Below are positions 16,696 through 25,033 of a stretch of DNA of 50,043 nucleotides, one piece after another (position 1 is the stretch's first letter; the number at the start of each line of letters is the position of its first letter). The notes below the pieces were generated by a model, which was given only the letters and a program-made list of their open reading frames with translations, was not told where the DNA came from and did no database searches. The position numbers and the translations under genes were made by a program. Origin of the DNA: an uncultured Bacteroidales bacterium (GTDB taxonomy: Bacteria; Bacteroidota; Bacteroidia; Bacteroidales; Bacteroidaceae); NCBI GenBank assembly GCA_902787575.1, contig CADAGX010000019.1:1-50043 (forward strand), read 5' to 3'.

Positions 16696-17445
16696 TCAGA
16701 GTTTCATGATGCGGTTCATCTCCAGGTTCTCATAGCCCTCGGGGCAATGCGTGGAAAGATAAACCGTGGGGTAGGCCGTGATGAATTCGCGCACGCGGTC
16801 GAGCGTCTGGCGTGCAGCATCCTTGTCTTCGAACACAATGCTGAGTTTGTTGGCCTTCAGCGCTGCGTCGCAGTACGTGACGTCGCCGTGCAACATGTAG
16901 TAGATGTCGTCTTTCTGCACGATGATAATGCTGTTGCCACGTGTGTGACCCTTCGCTTCCACGAACCAAATTCCGTCTGCCACACGTTGTGTCTTAGGGA
17001 AGCAGCCAAGCGGACCATCGGAATACGTGGCGCGAACAATGTTGTCGCCTTCCAACTTCATGGCGTCGGCGTCCTCGGGGCCAATATACACCTTGGCGTT
17101 TGGAAAAAACTTCAGGGCGCCGGTGTGGTCGGGATGCTTGTGCGTGACGAGTATCTTGGTCACATGCTCGGGCGTATAACCCAGCGCCTCGAGTCCAGAC
17201 ATGTAGTCTTGCACTTTCTCGCCCATATAAAGCGGGGCACCGAGTTTCTTGGGCGGCACGGGAGCGCCGGTTTCGAAACCCGTGTCCACGAGGATTACCT
17301 CCGAGCCCGTGTCGATGAGAAAATTCTGCAGGCTGCTGCGATAAATAATCTGTTCGTCGAAGTTTTCCTTGCCTTCCTCACCTCCGAAAGCAAACGGCTG
17401 ATTCATGAATCCGCCGTCGAACATTCTGATTGCCTTGATTTCCAC
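16696..17445 (-). CDS. Metallo-beta-lactamase-fold hydrolase, AHL-lactonase-like
   Basis: The 249-residue protein has the dizinc motif HxHxDH at H102, H104, D106 and H107 (THKHPDHTG), a further His in KGHTRGNS, Asp in LHGDVTYC, and a terminal His in YLSTHCPEG. The layout matches the lactonase-like branch, which includes quorum-quenching N-acyl homoserine lactonases and many uncharacterised lactonases. There is no signal peptide, so it is cytosolic. The true substrate cannot be assigned; calling it quorum quenching would go beyond the evidence. It lies between a lipoprotein gene and the ZIP gene in the metal/peroxide unit. Confidence 0.85.
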   Translation of the reverse strand: MEIKAIRMFDGGFMNQPFAFGGEEGKENFDEQIIYRSSLQNFLIDTGSEVILVDTGFETGAPVPPKKLGAPLYMGEKVQDYMSGLEALGYTPEHVTKILVTHKHPDHTGALKFFPNAKVYIGPEDADAMKLEGDNIVRATYSDGPLGCFPKTQRVADGIWFVEAKGHTRGNSIIIVQKDDIYYMLHGDVTYCDAALKANKLSIVFEDKDAARQTLDRVREFITAYPTVYLSTHCPEGYENLEMNRIMKL

Positions 17446-17480
17446 AAATAATATTGTTTGTTGTTCTGGTCGTGTTGCCG

Positions 17481-18020
17481 CTACTTGATATCGACGGCGC
17501 CGTTGCTATAGATAATGTACTTGAAGATTTTCGTCCTAGGATAGAGCTGTTTCAGGTCTTCGTCGTGCAGATAGAAGATTTTGTCGTACGTTTTCTCGCA
17601 ATGTCCCAGTCGCCGTCCCTGGCTGTCGAGCGTGATAATGCTGAGTTTGTACTGGAGTCCGACTTGATACTCGCTTTTCTTGGGCCGTTTCAGCTCGTCG
17701 CGGAGCGACTGCACGATGGTGATTTCGCCCAGCGCGGGGAAGTCGGTGGTGATGGAACGGGGCGTCGTGGTGAAAAACGTGTCGCGCTCGTCGTAGAACA
17801 CCTCGTGGGTTTCTCCTTTCTGGCTGGGGCCTTGCACCTCGGTGCGTAGCATTACAGACTGGTCGGGCGCGTCGTCGAGCGATTGGACTGTGAATTCGTA
17901 GATGTACGCAGAGGCTTGTGGCGTGACGACCGGTGGAAACGAATCGTCGCACGAGGCCATGTGTACGATGGCAGCCAATCCGATGATTATGCTGGCCGAC
18001 TGCAGAAATACTCTTTTCAT
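17481..18020 (-). CDS. Lipoprotein of unknown function
   Basis: The 179-residue protein has a lipoprotein signal with lipidated Cys24 in HMASCDD; the Asp-Asp after the Cys is compatible with either membrane. The mature part is a mixed domain with beta segments (YIYEFTVQSL, VMLRTEVQG, YQVGLQYKLSIITLD) and a C-terminal half rich in Lys and Tyr (FKYIIYSNGAVDIK). No family motif is recognised. It follows the glutathione peroxidase gene by 27 bases and precedes the lactonase-like gene by 35 bases, so it is an operon member and may assist metal or stress functions by association only. Confidence 0.7.
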   Translation of the reverse strand: MKRVFLQSASIIIGLAAIVHMASCDDSFPPVVTPQASAYIYEFTVQSLDDAPDQSVMLRTEVQGPSQKGETHEVFYDERDTFFTTTPRSITTDFPALGEITIVQSLRDELKRPKKSEYQVGLQYKLSIITLDSQGRRLGHCEKTYDKIFYLHDEDLKQLYPRTKIFKYIIYSNGAVDIK

Positions 18021-18047
18021 TAGTAGTAGTTTGGTGGGGTGGAATGG

Positions 18048-18524
18048 TCAGAGCAGGCTGACGATGTCTTTCTCTATGTCGGCCGGCTTGGTGGTCGGGG
18101 CGTAACGTTTCAGCACGTTCCCCTCGCGGTCGACGAGAAACTTTGTGAAGTTCCACTTGATGGCACTGCCCAGAATGCCTGTTTTTTGCTCTTTGAGGAA
18201 TTTATACAACGGGTCGGCCTCACTGCCGTTTACCTTGATTTTCGCAAACTGTGGGAACGAAACATCGTATTTCAACTGGCAGAAACTGACGATTTCTTCT
18301 TCCGTTCCGGGCGCCTGACCTGCAAACTGATTGCAAGGGAAGTCGAGCACCACGAATCCCTGCTCGCTGTATTTGCGATAGAGGCTTTCGAGTCCCTCGT
18401 ACTGAGGCGTGAAACCACAGCCCGTGGCGGTGTTGACGATGAGCAGCACCTGTCCTTTGTACTTGTCTAGACGCACAGGCTGTTTTTTGGCGTCGAGTAC
18501 GGTGAAGTCGTAAATGGAGTTCAT
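18048..18524 (-). CDS. Glutathione-peroxidase-family (thioredoxin-type) peroxidase
   Basis: The 158-residue protein reduces hydroperoxides. Catalytic Cys36 lies in NTATGCGFTPQ, Gln70 in PCNQFAGQ, and the Trp-Asn pair in KWNFTKFLVD. Cys64 and Cys82 are also present; in the non-selenium, thioredoxin-dependent members a second Cys resolves the oxidised enzyme, so thioredoxin rather than glutathione is the likely reductant. It has no signal peptide and should be cytosolic. It sits 14 bases after the CDF exporter gene and 27 before the lipoprotein gene, linking peroxide defence with metal transport in one unit. Confidence 0.92.
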   Translation of the reverse strand: MNSIYDFTVLDAKKQPVRLDKYKGQVLLIVNTATGCGFTPQYEGLESLYRKYSEQGFVVLDFPCNQFAGQAPGTEEEIVSFCQLKYDVSFPQFAKIKVNGSEADPLYKFLKEQKTGILGSAIKWNFTKFLVDREGNVLKRYAPTTKPADIEKDIVSLL

Positions 18525-18538
18525 ATTTTCCTGTTTGT

Positions 18539-19642
18539 TTATTCGCTGTAATTGTGGTCGATGACGATGGAAAACTTGTGTGGCGGGAATGCGTTGCGCA
18601 GTGCCTCCGACAGATTATCGGCAAAGAGCTTGGCGTCCGTCACGTCGTCTGAGGGAATCACATCGAGGGTGATGACGTGCGTGTCCTCGTAGTGATAATA
18701 TCCGTGCACCTGCGTTACGTTCGGTTGGCTGCTGGCGAAAGCTATCACGTCTCGCTGCAGCAATCCGTCGCCTTCTTCGTCTTGGCTGACAGCATAGATG
18801 CCAACGGTTACGATGGCGCCGTATTTTTCGTAGATGCGCGTGCTGATGGCCCGCGTGAGGCGGTGTATCTCTCGGGCCGTCATGGTGTCGGGCACATTCA
18901 CGTGCAGCGAGCCGATGAACGTGTTGGGGCCGTAATTATTCATGATAATGTCATAGACGCCCATCACCGGCTCGAAACTCAGCACTTCCTTTTTGAGGTC
19001 GTTCACGAAGTCGCGCGAGATATGACTGCCCAAAAGTTCGTTGATGGGCGAGAGCAGCATTTCGTAACCTGCTCGGAGAATGACGCAAGAGATGAAAAAA
19101 CCCAGCACGGCATCGATATTCACCTTCCAGATGAGCATGATGGCGGCTGAGACGAGTGTGGACAATGTTACCAGCGCGTCGAAAAGTGCGTCAGCACCGC
19201 TTGCTTTCAGGGCGTCGCTCTTGAGCCGCTCGCCGGTGCGTTTCACGTAGCGACCCAGCAGGAGTTTCACCACGATGGCTGCGACGATGACGATAATCGC
19301 CGGCAGGTCGTACTCCGGTTTGCAGGGCGTGAGAAGTTTACGTACCGACTCCACCATCGAAGCCACGCCGGCCATGAGCACAATCACCGAAATGACGATG
19401 GCCGTAAAGTACTCGATGCGGCCGTGGCCGAACGGGTGTTCGCGGTCGGCGGGACGTTCGGAAAGCTTGGTTCCCGCAATGGTGATTACGGATGAGAGCA
19501 CGTCTGTGAGGTTGTTCACAGCGTCCATAAGGATGGCAATGGAACCAGAAACCAGTCCTACAAATGCTTTGAAGGCGGCAAGCAGCACGTTGGCTACCAC
19601 GCCAACAAGGCTCGTACGGATGATTTCTTGGTTTCTTTCCAC
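18539..19642 (-). CDS. Cation diffusion facilitator (CDF) metal exporter
   Basis: The 367-residue protein has six transmembrane helices (about 10-215) and a long C-terminal cytosolic domain of about 155 residues. The transport site has Asn-Asp on helix 2 (DAVNNLTDVLSS) and an Asp pair on helix 5 (ASGADALFDAL), rather than the His-containing site typical of zinc exporters; HPFGHGRIEYF in the loop is the usual second motif. An Asn/Asp-only site points to manganese or iron more than zinc, but this is an inference. The C-terminal part is longer than the normal ferredoxin-like dimerisation domain and seems to contain two such domains. It leads the five-gene unit from a near-perfect promoter at 19664-19694. 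Confidence 0.88.
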   Translation of the reverse strand: MERNQEIIRTSLVGVVANVLLAAFKAFVGLVSGSIAILMDAVNNLTDVLSSVITIAGTKLSERPADREHPFGHGRIEYFTAIVISVIVLMAGVASMVESVRKLLTPCKPEYDLPAIIVIVAAIVVKLLLGRYVKRTGERLKSDALKASGADALFDALVTLSTLVSAAIMLIWKVNIDAVLGFFISCVILRAGYEMLLSPINELLGSHISRDFVNDLKKEVLSFEPVMGVYDIIMNNYGPNTFIGSLHVNVPDTMTAREIHRLTRAISTRIYEKYGAIVTVGIYAVSQDEEGDGLLQRDVIAFASSQPNVTQVHGYYHYEDTHVITLDVIPSDDVTDAKLFADNLSEALRNAFPPHKFSIVIDHNYSE

Positions 19643-19663
19643 GTTTTTCGAGTGTTGCGGCTA

Positions 19664-19694
19664 CAAAATTATTCTTTAATTTTCAGAAAACAAA
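19664..19694 (-). promoter_or_regulatory. Promoter of the metal/peroxide operon
   Basis: Plus-strand CAAAATTA (19664-19671) and CAAA (19691-19694) read as TTTG, exactly 19 bases, TAATTTTG on the minus strand, about 22 bases from the CDF start. Confidence 0.78.
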
Positions 19695-19702
19695 GAAAAT
19701 AA

Positions 19703-19737
19703 GAAAAAAAACGAGGCACTCGTGTAAAAGTTCCTCG
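19703..19737 (-). terminator. Intrinsic terminator of the hexuronate operon
   Basis: Arms CGAGGCAC (19712-19719) and GTTCCTCG (19730-19737) pair with one mismatch around a ten-base loop. On the minus strand the stem is followed by a run of eight or more T. It lies about 70 bases past the uxaC stop and directly upstream of the next operon's promoter. A second small hairpin is at 19765-19784. Confidence 0.8.
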
Positions 19738-19806
19738 CTTTGTTTCGTAGGTTGCAAGTTCTGCTCCTAAAAAATTATTTAGGGAATGTAAACAGGGAAG
19801 GGCGTA

Positions 19807-21249
19807 TCAGAATCGGAAGTAGCGTTTCGCATTCCAGTAACAGATGTCGCGAACCATTTGCCGAATCTGTGGCATTTCCTCTTCGGGCAGTTCGCCGTTT
19901 TCTACGTCCTGTCCCAAAAGGTTGCACAGCGTGCGGCGGAAATATTCGTGACGCGGGTAGGAGAGGAAAGAGCGGCTGTCGGTGAGCATTCCCACGAAGC
20001 GGCTCAGCAGTCCCAGCGTGGAGAGTGCGTTCATCTGACGCTCCATACCATCTTTCTGGTCGTTGAACCACCATCCGCTGCCAAACTGAATTTTTCCTGC
20101 CACGGGGCCTTCCTGGAAGTTGCCGGCCATCGTGGCCAGCATTTCGTTGTCCGACGGGTTGATATTGTAGAGTATCGTCTGCGGCAGCGACCCTTCGCAG
20201 CACAGGCGGTCGAGGAAGCGAGCCATCTGTCGCGCTGTGTTTGGCGTGCCGATGGAGTCGAATCCCGAGTCCGGACCGAGCTGTTGCATCATCCGCGTGT
20301 TGTTGTTGCGAATGGGACCGTAGTGGAATTGCTGCGTCCAACCGGCGCGGTGGTCCTGACGGCCAAACTCCAGCAGCAACGCGCTGCGATACTTGCGTAC
20401 ATCCGTCGCGCTGACTTGCTGGCCGTCCAGCGCGCGACTGAAGATTTGCCGCACTTCTGCTTCTGTGAAGTCGTCGGCATAAAACTCCTCGAGTCCGTGG
20501 TCGGACAGGCGGCAGCCCAGCGACGCAAAGAAGTCGTGCCGGCGCTGTAGCGCTTCGAGCAGCGTGTCGTACGAGCTGATTTCCAGGTCGGCAGCCGTGC
20601 CAAGACGAGTCAGGTACTGTCGGAACTGTACGGGGTCGTCAATGGCCAGCGCTTTGTCGGGGCGCCATGTGGGCAACATCTTGGTGAATGTAGCGTTTTC
20701 AGCTTTGCCATCTTTGTTTTCCTGCGCAGCAATCTCTTTGGCATAGGCCTGATGATACTGCAGCGAGTCGGCCGGGTCGTCTGTCGTGCATACCACTTCC
20801 ACACGGTAGCGTCGCATCAGTCCGCGTGCACTGAACTCGGGCCGCTGCAGCATCTCGTTGCACTGCTCGTAAATCTCGCGTGCGGACTTCGGATTCAGAA
20901 TTTTTTGGATGCCAAAGGCCGTTCGCAGCTCGAGGTGTGTCCAGTGGTAGAGCGGGTTGCGCATGCAGTAGGGCATTGTCTCGGCCCATTTCTCAAACTT
21001 CTCCCAGTCCGAGGCGTCGCCCGTGATGTAGCGTTCGTCCACGCCGTTAGACCGCAGCGCGCGCCACTTGTAGTGGTCGCCGCCAAGCCACAATTCCGTG
21101 ATGGAACGAAAGCGATAGTCCTCGGCCACCTGACGCGGGTCGAGATGGCAGTGATAATCTATGATGGGCAACTGTGCCGCCTCCTCGTGATACAGCTTTC
21201 TTGCCGTTTCCGTCTGCAGCAAGAAATCTTTGTCCATGAAAGCCTTCAT
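19807..21249 (-). CDS. uxaC: Uronate isomerase
   Basis: The 480-residue enzyme converts D-glucuronate to D-fructuronate and D-galacturonate to D-tagaturonate. It is an amidohydrolase-superfamily barrel with the metal motif DYHCHLDP near residue 30; other family segments are ITELWLGGDHYKWRA, CTTDDPADSL, LQFHYGPIRN-like QQFHYGPIRNNN and SLPQTILYNINPSDN. Length and start (MKAFMDKDFLLQTE) agree with Bacteroidales UxaC. It is the last gene of a four-gene hexuronate operon, 91 bases after uxuA, with a GC-rich repeat in the gap. Confidence 0.95.
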   Translation of the reverse strand: MKAFMDKDFLLQTETARKLYHEEAAQLPIIDYHCHLDPRQVAEDYRFRSITELWLGGDHYKWRALRSNGVDERYITGDASDWEKFEKWAETMPYCMRNPLYHWTHLELRTAFGIQKILNPKSAREIYEQCNEMLQRPEFSARGLMRRYRVEVVCTTDDPADSLQYHQAYAKEIAAQENKDGKAENATFTKMLPTWRPDKALAIDDPVQFRQYLTRLGTAADLEISSYDTLLEALQRRHDFFASLGCRLSDHGLEEFYADDFTEAEVRQIFSRALDGQQVSATDVRKYRSALLLEFGRQDHRAGWTQQFHYGPIRNNNTRMMQQLGPDSGFDSIGTPNTARQMARFLDRLCCEGSLPQTILYNINPSDNEMLATMAGNFQEGPVAGKIQFGSGWWFNDQKDGMERQMNALSTLGLLSRFVGMLTDSRSFLSYPRHEYFRRTLCNLLGQDVENGELPEEEMPQIRQMVRDICYWNAKRYFRF

Positions 21250-21307
21250 AATTCTATTCTATAATTTTTTTGCCTCGTCCCCAGTTCTTGCCACTCTTCG
21301 GGCTTTG

Positions 21308-21338
21308 CCTCCCCTCGGAGAGTGCGCAAGGTGGGGAC
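21308..21338. repeat. Degenerate copy of a GC-rich intergenic repeat (uxuA/uxaC gap)
   Basis: CCTCCCCTCGGAGAG followed by AAGGTGGGGAC is a diverged version of the element at 23421-23452. It fills most of the 91-base gap between uxuA and uxaC. Confidence 0.5.
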
Positions 21339-21340
21339 TG

Positions 21341-22519
21341 TCAGTCCATATTCATCGCAATGCCAAGCTCCAGTCCGCGCAGCTCGGCCAGTCCGCGCAG
21401 GCGTCCGATGCAACTGTATCCCGGGTTGGTGCGTTTCTTCAGGTCGTCGCACATCTGATGTCCGTGGTCGGGCCGCATGACGATGCTTTTCTGGCGCTGT
21501 TGCTGGATTTCGAGGAATGCTTTCATCACTTCGTACATGGGTACGTCGCCTTCCAGGTGGTTAGCCTCGTGGAAGTTGCCTTCGGCGTCGCGCTGCGTCG
21601 AGCGGAGGTGTACGAACTCAATGCGGTCTGCGAAGCGTCGCATCATGGCCGGCAGGTCGTTCTGCGCAATTACTCCGAATGAGCCTGTACAGAGGCAGAG
21701 TCCGTTGGCGGGACTGGGCACGGCGTCCACCAGGGCTTGGAAGTCCTCGGCTGTGCTGAGTATGCGCGGCAGGCCAAGGATGGAGAATGGCGGGTCGTCG
21801 GGATGAATCACCAGCGTAACGCCTGCCTGCTCGGCTGCGGGACACACTTCGCGAAGGAAGTAAATCAGATTCTCGCGAAGGCGCTCGGGCGTGATGCCTT
21901 TGTAGCGATCCAGTTCCTTCTGGAATTGCTCCAGCGTGAAGCTTTCTTCCGACCCTGGCAGGCCAGCTATCATGTTGCGCGTGATGAGGGCCTGTTCTGC
22001 GGCATCCATTTTTTCGAAGCGCGCACGTGCCTTCTGTATCTCCGCTTCCGTATAATCGGCTTCTGCTCCGGGTCGTTTCAGGATAAAGAGGTCGAAGGCC
22101 ACGAATGCGGCACGCTCGAAGCGTAGTGCCCGGCTGCCGTCGGGCATCTCATAGGCGAGGTTTGTGCGTGTCCAGTCGAGCACGGGCATGAAGTTGTACG
22201 TCACCACCTTGATGCCGAGTTCGCCAAGATTGGTGAGGCTCTGCTTGTAGTTCTCGATGTACTGCTGGAAGTTGCCCGTCTGCGTCTTGATGTGTTCATG
22301 CACCGGCACGCTTTCCACGGCCACCCACTTCAGACCGGCGTCTTCCACCGTCTTCTTGCGCAGTGCGATTTCTTCTTTGGTCCAAACCTCACCGTTGGGA
22401 ATGTGATGCAGCGCTGTTACAACTCCGGTGGCTCCTGCCTGCCGGATGTCCTGCAGGCTCACTGGGTCGTTTGGGCCGTACCAGCGGAAGCTCTGCTCGC
22501 ATAAATATTTTGCTTTCAT
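21341..22519 (-). CDS. uxuA: Mannonate dehydratase
   Basis: The 392-residue enzyme dehydrates D-mannonate to 2-keto-3-deoxy-D-gluconate (KDG). Family segments are [20 protein letters not shown] at the N-terminus, [20 protein letters not shown], the metal-binding [18 protein letters not shown] near 235, LCLCTGSFG and [10 protein letters not shown], and MRPDHGHQM near the C-terminus with its conserved Asp-His. The size is normal. It lies between the SDR-type mannonate oxidoreductase gene and uxaC in the operon. Confidence 0.95.
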   Translation of the reverse strand: MKAKYLCEQSFRWYGPNDPVSLQDIRQAGATGVVTALHHIPNGEVWTKEEIALRKKTVEDAGLKWVAVESVPVHEHIKTQTGNFQQYIENYKQSLTNLGELGIKVVTYNFMPVLDWTRTNLAYEMPDGSRALRFERAAFVAFDLFILKRPGAEADYTEAEIQKARARFEKMDAAEQALITRNMIAGLPGSEESFTLEQFQKELDRYKGITPERLRENLIYFLREVCPAAEQAGVTLVIHPDDPPFSILGLPRILSTAEDFQALVDAVPSPANGLCLCTGSFGVIAQNDLPAMMRRFADRIEFVHLRSTQRDAEGNFHEANHLEGDVPMYEVMKAFLEIQQQRQKSIVMRPDHGHQMCDDLKKRTNPGYSCIGRLRGLAELRGLELGIAMNMD

Positions 22520-22534
22520 ATTTATTTCTTATTT

Positions 22535-22558
22535 ACTATGCACTATGAACTATGGACT
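22535..22558. repeat. Short tandem ACTATG repeat
   Basis: ACTATG occurs at 22535, 22542 and 22549, a step of exactly seven bases, followed by ACTG. It fills most of the 40-base gap between uxuB and uxuA. Confidence 0.6.
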
Positions 22559-22559
22559 G

Positions 22560-23369
22560 TTAAATGCTGAATGCATCGAAGCCGCCGTCCACCACCGAGA
22601 GGACACCCGTCACGAAGCTGCTGGCGTCGCTTATCAGGTAATGAATCGTACCGAAGAGTTCTTCGGGCTCTGCGAAACGTCCGGCCGGCGTGTGTGCGAT
22701 AATCGTCTTGGCGCGGTCCGTCAGCGAACCGTCCTCGTTGGTCAGCAACGCGCGGTTCTGGTTGGTCAGCAGGAAACCGGGCACGATGGCATTCACGCGA
22801 AGCTCGGGACTGAACTTCGTAGCCAGTTCCGTAGCCATGTACTTGGTGTAGTTGCCAATGGCAGCTTTCGCAGCACCGTAGCCAACCACGCGTGTCAGCG
22901 GGCGCAATGCGCTTTCGGAGCAGAAGTTCACGATGGCGCCCTTCTGGTTTTGGGCCATCACAGGCACGAATACCTGCGTCGGCAGTACGGTTCCGAAGAG
23001 GTTCAGTTCCACCACCTTGCGGAAGGCGTCGAGGTCCAGGTCGAGGAACGTCTTGTCCGGAGCAATCGTAGCACCGGCCATGTTGCCTCCGGCCGCATTC
23101 AGCAGCACGTCGATGGTGCCGAAACGAGCCACGATGTCGTCGCGGTTCTGCTCCAGCGTTTCTTTCTTTAGCACGTCGGTCTCCAGAAACAGCGCTTCGC
23201 CCTTCTCGTTGAGTTCTGCCTCCAGTTGCTTTCCTTGCTCGGCCACGCGGTCCAGCACCACCACCTTTGCACCTTGCTCCACCAGATAGTGAGCAATGTT
23301 GCGGCCCAGAATACCGCAGCCGCCCGTCAGGACAATCACTTTGCCCCGAATGTCAAATAAGTTTTTCAT
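22560..23369 (-). CDS. uxuB: SDR-family D-mannonate oxidoreductase (fructuronate reductase)
   Basis: The 269-residue short-chain dehydrogenase has the Rossmann start VIVLTGGCGILGRNIA, the NAAGGN segment near residue 90, catalytic Ser in NFCSES, and YGAAK with the Tyr and Lys. A ADIVAPGF-like VNAIVPGFLLT segment and VTGVLSVVDGGFDAF end are typical. Position between uxuA and a hexuronate transporter, and absence of a long-chain (E. coli-type) UxuB, indicate it reduces D-fructuronate to D-mannonate, as the SDR-type enzyme of Bacillus does. The symbol is functional, not a statement of homology to E. coli UxuB. A tagaturonate reductase is not seen. Confidence 0.85.
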   Translation of the reverse strand: MKNLFDIRGKVIVLTGGCGILGRNIAHYLVEQGAKVVVLDRVAEQGKQLEAELNEKGEALFLETDVLKKETLEQNRDDIVARFGTIDVLLNAAGGNMAGATIAPDKTFLDLDLDAFRKVVELNLFGTVLPTQVFVPVMAQNQKGAIVNFCSESALRPLTRVVGYGAAKAAIGNYTKYMATELATKFSPELRVNAIVPGFLLTNQNRALLTNEDGSLTDRAKTIIAHTPAGRFAEPEELFGTIHYLISDASSFVTGVLSVVDGGFDAFSI

Positions 23370-23420
23370 TGTTATCCTGTTTTTTTTACTGTGAAATATG
23401 TCTGTTCGCTCGTCCCATAC

Positions 23421-23452
23421 GCCCTCCCCTCGGGGAGGGACAGGGGTGGGGG
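23421..23452. repeat. GC-rich palindromic intergenic repeat (exuT/uxuB gap)
   Basis: CCCTCCCC (422-429 of kb 23) and GGGGAGGG (432-439) form a perfect palindrome, followed by ACAGGGGTGGGGG. Elements of this type are commonly seen between genes in Bacteroidetes genomes. It lies in the 84-base gap between transporter and oxidoreductase genes. Confidence 0.65.
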
Positions 23453-23453
23453 T

Positions 23454-24923
23454 CTATGCTTCTTTCACTGGCTTGTATCGCGGCACGAGTACCTTCAGGC
23501 AGCACCAGCCCAGCATATAGGCCAGCGCGCAGTAGCAGAAGATGATAAAGTATCCGGCGGGCTTGCCTTCGAAGCCGAGGAAGTGCATATTCGTCTCGGC
23601 TGCGTAGTCAAACAGATTGCCCGACACCTTATTTATTATATACGAGCTCACGCCGCCTGCCAGTCCGTTGATGCCGGTCATCGTGCCAACGGCTTTCTTT
23701 GGGAACAAGTCGCTGGCCACCGAGAAGAGGTTGGCCGACCACGACTGGTGTGCCGCACCGGCGATGCCAATTAGCACGATGGGGAACCAGTAGCTCAGCG
23801 TGCCGAGCGGCTGTGCGAAGAGCGTGAAGAGCGGCAGCACGGCAAACACCAGCATTGCCTTCAGGCGGGCGTCGTAGGCGTTCTGCCCCGTGCGGTTGAT
23901 GATGATGGTGGGCAGCTTGCCGCCAAGTATGGAAAGCATCGTAATTGCGTACAGCACAAAGATGAGCATGATGGCCACCGGATTGTCGGACGGCAACTTA
24001 TAGACATCCGAGATGTAGGCCGGCGTCCAGAACAGGAAGAACCACCACACACCATCCGTCACCAGCTTGGCCAGGAAGATGGCCCACGTCTGAGGCAGGC
24101 GCACGAAGCGGCTCAGTGGGATGTTCTTCTCGCTGTCCTCGCCGCTCGTCTGCTCACTCTGGGCGGCCTCGTCTGCGTCGTGCTGTATGTATGCCAACTC
24201 GGCAGCGTTCACGTGTGGGTTCTGCTCAGGACGTTTATAGACAAAGAGCCACAGCCCCAGCCAGATGAAGCCCAGTGCACCGATGATGATGAACGCCATT
24301 TCCCATCCGCCGCCTATGCCTTGGTTCTTGAAGTAGCGAGCCAGCAGCGGAATAGAGAGCGGAGCCACCAGTGCACCGATGGTGGAGCCGGAGTTGAAGA
24401 TGCTGGTGGCAAAGGCACGGTCCTTCTTGGGGAAATATTCGGCCGTCACCTTGATGGCAGCGGGGAAGTTGCCGCTCTCGCCGATGCCCAGCACCACGCG
24501 CGAGACGATGAAACACCATGCGCTCACCGTCGAGATGGCCAGTGCCACGTCGCCCGTGGCAGCTATCATCTGTTCCATGCTGCCAAGGCCCAGGTGCCAC
24601 ATCGTGGCCAGGCCGCACAGCGCATGCATACATGCGCCCACCGACCAAATGGCAATCGCCCATATGTAGCCCTTCTTCACTCCAATCCAGTCCATAAACC
24701 TGCCGGAGAACAAGTTTGCCACGGCATAAACCAGACCGAAGATGGCGGCAATGTTGCCGTAGTCGGCGTCCGTCCAGTGGAAGTCGGGAGCAATGAAATC
24801 TTTCCATGTCAGCGACAGCACCTGACGGTCCATGTAATTGATGGTAGTTGCCAGAAAGAGCATGCCACAGATGGTCCATCTGTAACGAGTCATTTTTTGC
24901 GACGATTGTGTGTCCATAGTCAT
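23454..24923 (-). CDS. exuT: MFS hexuronate transporter, ExuT-like
   Basis: The 489-residue protein has 12 transmembrane helices. The N-terminal segment (TINYMDRQVLSLTWKDF) is characteristic of the anion:cation symporter branch of MFS that contains the E. coli hexuronate transporter ExuT. The helix 4 region shows VLGIGESGNFPAAIKVTAEY, also typical. A charged cytosolic loop between helices 6 and 7 includes AELAYIQHDADEAAQSEQ. Substrate is inferred from the downstream uxuB, uxuA and uxaC genes. The start at 24923 is chosen from the helix pattern; the frame is open further upstream, past the promoter at 24957-24988. It is the first gene of the operon. Confidence 0.88.
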   Translation of the reverse strand: MTMDTQSSQKMTRYRWTICGMLFLATTINYMDRQVLSLTWKDFIAPDFHWTDADYGNIAAIFGLVYAVANLFSGRFMDWIGVKKGYIWAIAIWSVGACMHALCGLATMWHLGLGSMEQMIAATGDVALAISTVSAWCFIVSRVVLGIGESGNFPAAIKVTAEYFPKKDRAFATSIFNSGSTIGALVAPLSIPLLARYFKNQGIGGGWEMAFIIIGALGFIWLGLWLFVYKRPEQNPHVNAAELAYIQHDADEAAQSEQTSGEDSEKNIPLSRFVRLPQTWAIFLAKLVTDGVWWFFLFWTPAYISDVYKLPSDNPVAIMLIFVLYAITMLSILGGKLPTIIINRTGQNAYDARLKAMLVFAVLPLFTLFAQPLGTLSYWFPIVLIGIAGAAHQSWSANLFSVASDLFPKKAVGTMTGINGLAGGVSSYIINKVSGNLFDYAAETNMHFLGFEGKPAGYFIIFCYCALAYMLGWCCLKVLVPRYKPVKEA

Positions 24924-24956
24924 ACGTTTTCTTGAAGTTTTTATGTCATTCGCCTG

Positions 24957-24988
24957 CAAAGTTAGCAAATATTTCGTATCTCGCCAAG
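24957..24988 (-). promoter_or_regulatory. Promoter of the hexuronate operon
   Basis: Plus-strand CAAAGTTA (24957-24964) reads TAACTTTG on the minus strand; CAAG (24985-24988) is a one-mismatch -33 box 20 bases away. Dyad array B begins 45 bases upstream of it. Confidence 0.65.
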
Positions 24989-25033
24989 TTTTTCTTGCAA
25001 AAATAGTGTTTGTCTCCTTCCCGCGTCCGAAAG

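Noticed and set aside
16696-17445. Quorum-quenching lactonase
   Set aside because: The HxHxDH motif defines only the fold branch. There is no evidence for acyl-homoserine lactone as substrate, and Bacteroidales rarely use it.
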